A DNA stretch of 5,137 bases, from NCBI GenBank assembly GCA_904501685.1, contig CAJGBX010000091.1, positions 1 to 5,137 on the forward strand, in the 5' to 3' direction. The notes beneath the pieces are model-generated. The model was not told the DNA's origin. It made no database searches and saw only the letters and a program-made list of their open reading frames with translations. The translations under genes were made by a program, and so were the position numbers. Below are positions 4,274 through 5,137 of the stretch, piece by piece. The DNA is from Clostridiaceae bacterium. GTDB lineage: Bacteria > Bacillota > Clostridia > Oscillospirales > Acutalibacteraceae. How positions within the stretch are numbered: the stretch's first letter is position 1; the number at the start of each line of letters is the position of its first letter.

Positions 4274-4963
4274 ATGAAGCTCGAAAATCCATTTCGCAAT
4301 TTAACAAGACCGGAAGGTTTTTTATATGCCGTATCGGTCGCAATGGTGGCCCTGGCGGGACTTTTCGGTGGCAGCAGCGGTCTGCTTTCAATTGCCGCCT
4401 CACTTATCGGTGTCACTGCACTGATTTTTGTTGCCCGAGGTGAGGTCCTGGGTCAAATTTTAACCGTGGTTTTCAGCGTGTTTTATGCGATAGTGTCATA
4501 CTCATTTCGATACTATGGCGAAATGATAACCTATGTTGGAATGACGGCACCGGTTGCCGCAATGTCTGTTGTTTCGTGGCTAAGGCATCCATTTGAAAAC
4601 TCACGCCGGGTTGAGGTAGCTCGACTCTCAGGCAAAAACATAAAAATAATGTCAGTATTAACTGTTGCCGTTACGGTTGCATTTTACTTTATACTGAGGG
4701 CACTCGGCAATGCGACACTGACGATCAGCACGCTGTCAATAGCCACAAGCTTTTTAGCCTCCTACCTGCAGCTTTTCCGCAGTCCTTATTACGCCGTTGC
4801 CTATGCACTTAACGACATTGTTTTGGTAATACTATGGGTAATCGCTGCGATTGATAATCTTCAATACCTTTCAATGGTGGTTTGCTTTGCGGCATTTTTA
4901 CTAAACGACATCTACGGCTTTTACAACTGGAAACGAATGCAGAAAATACAAGCCGGAAATTAA
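4274..4963 (+). CDS. pnuC: PnuC-family nicotinamide riboside/NMN transporter
   Basis: PnuC proteins are inner-membrane facilitators bringing in nicotinamide riboside (historically NMN), trapped afterwards by phosphorylation and used for NAD salvage. The 229-residue product has the family length and about seven to eight hydrophobic segments. Signature blocks are GQILTVVFSVFYAIVSYSFR (60-79), then YYGEMITYVGMTAPVAAMSV (80-99) and SWLRHPFE (101-108). A second set is LSIATSFLASYL (154-165), FRSPYYAVAYALNDIVLVIL (168-187) and LLNDIYGFYNWKRMQ (209-223). Only an unremarkable polar N-terminus precedes the first membrane segment. The ATG at 4274 has GAGGAG (4262-4267) 6 nt upstream. The gene is single, with its own promoter, and divergent from the symporter. 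No NAD-biosynthesis gene is adjacent, so the exact vitamer is assigned by family only. Confidence 0.94.
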   Translation: MKLENPFRNLTRPEGFLYAVSVAMVALAGLFGGSSGLLSIAASLIGVTALIFVARGEVLGQILTVVFSVFYAIVSYSFRYYGEMITYVGMTAPVAAMSVVSWLRHPFENSRRVEVARLSGKNIKIMSVLTVAVTVAFYFILRALGNATLTISTLSIATSFLASYLQLFRSPYYAVAYALNDIVLVILWVIAAIDNLQYLSMVVCFAAFLLNDIYGFYNWKRMQKIQAGN

Positions 4964-4964
4964 C

Positions 4965-4992
4965 AAAGCCCCAACCGTTCGGTTGGGGCTTT
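4965..4992. terminator. Terminator of pnuC, shared with the convergent ireB-like gene
   Basis: AAAGCCCCAACC (4965-4976) and GGTTGGGGCTTT (4981-4992) form a perfect 12-bp stem with a GTTC loop, starting one base after the pnuC stop codon. The downstream T-content is moderate (TTTAGCTTTATT) on the plus strand and GTTAATTT on the minus strand. It may therefore serve both convergent genes, though neither side has a long U-run. Confidence 0.85.
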
Positions 4993-5012
4993 AGCTTTAT
5001 TAAAACACAAAA

Positions 5013-5137
5013 TCAATTTGTCAAATAATACTTAACGAGAATCTGCAATAATGTATCGCGGTCTATTCTTCTTATCAAATTACGCGCATTATTATGAGTG
5101 GTGATATAGGTCGGGTCCTCCGACAAAATATATCCCA
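5013..5137 (-). CDS. ireB: IreB family (UPF0297) regulatory protein, C-terminal fragment
   Basis: The frame enters from the right edge and ends with TGA at 5015-5013, giving the last 40 residues. They read GYILSEDPTYITTHNNARNL followed by IRRIDRDTLLQILVKYYLTN. This matches the C-terminus of the IreB/YrzL family, where GYLLSGDPTYI, the N/D-AR-x-I-R-K and RDEL-hE-hh-K-x-YL blocks are conserved. In Enterococcus faecalis, IreB is a small cytosolic phosphoprotein substrate of the PASTA kinase IreK and lowers cephalosporin resistance; the phosphorylated threonines are N-terminal and outside the window. The Gly of the usual SGDP is Glu here. In many Firmicutes ruvX follows ireB, but here the gene ends at a hairpin facing pnuC. 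Too short to appear as a complete frame, but the match is clear. Confidence 0.87.
   Translation of the reverse strand, partial: GYILSEDPTYITTHNNARNLIRRIDRDTLLQILVKYYLTN

Noticed and set aside
4219..4416. 65-codon minus-strand frame overlapping the pnuC start
   Set aside because: It is antisense to the pnuC promoter and 5' end. The Ser/Pro-rich product has no visible motif or ribosome-binding site.

Overview
The window looks like chromosomal core and near-core sequence from a low-to-moderate GC anaerobic Firmicute, most likely an uncultured Clostridia/Oscillospirales-type gut bacterium. The reasons are strong GGAGG ribosome-binding sites, consensus sigma-A promoters with 16-17 bp spacers, a Firmicute-type L10 leader, a glycine riboswitch before a sodium:amino-acid symporter, an IreB-family (UPF0297) protein and a DUF1653 protein. 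This placement is inference; the genus cannot be named from the sequence alone.

Layout from left to right. (1) The 3' end of a GTP-type phosphoenolpyruvate carboxykinase gene (+) stops at 317 and faces the rplJ-rplL operon (-), with one hairpin (335-371) able to stop transcription from both sides. (2) rplJ (L10, TTG start at 1358) and rplL (L7/L12, start at 783) form a two-gene operon. It has its own promoter (1514-1542), an L10-binding leader (about 1441-1502) and an attenuator hairpin (1384-1412) just before the rplJ ribosome-binding site. (3) Two small plus-strand genes follow: a DUF1653 protein (1632-1850) and a 77-residue protein of unknown function resembling DUF6514 (1995-2228). The promoter of the second carries three similar 19-bp dyads. 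(4) An alanine/glycine:cation symporter gene (-, 2315-3880) lies behind a single-aptamer glycine riboswitch and an intrinsic terminator. (5) pnuC (+, 4274-4963), a nicotinamide riboside/NMN-type transporter gene, is divergent from the symporter and ends in a strong hairpin. (6) The 3' end of an ireB-like gene (-) runs off the right edge.

The genes do not form a single pathway. They are short, separately promoted units arranged as convergent and divergent pairs. Two are controlled by RNA devices sensing their own product or substrate: L10(L12)4 for rplJL and glycine for the symporter. A third, the small unknown gene, seems to be controlled by a DNA-binding regulator.

I found no mobile element, CRISPR array, tRNA, rRNA or evident new multi-gene system. 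The best leads are regulatory: the triple dyad before the 77-residue gene, the alternative pairings in the two leaders, and the separation of rplJL from its usual rplKA and rpoBC neighbours.
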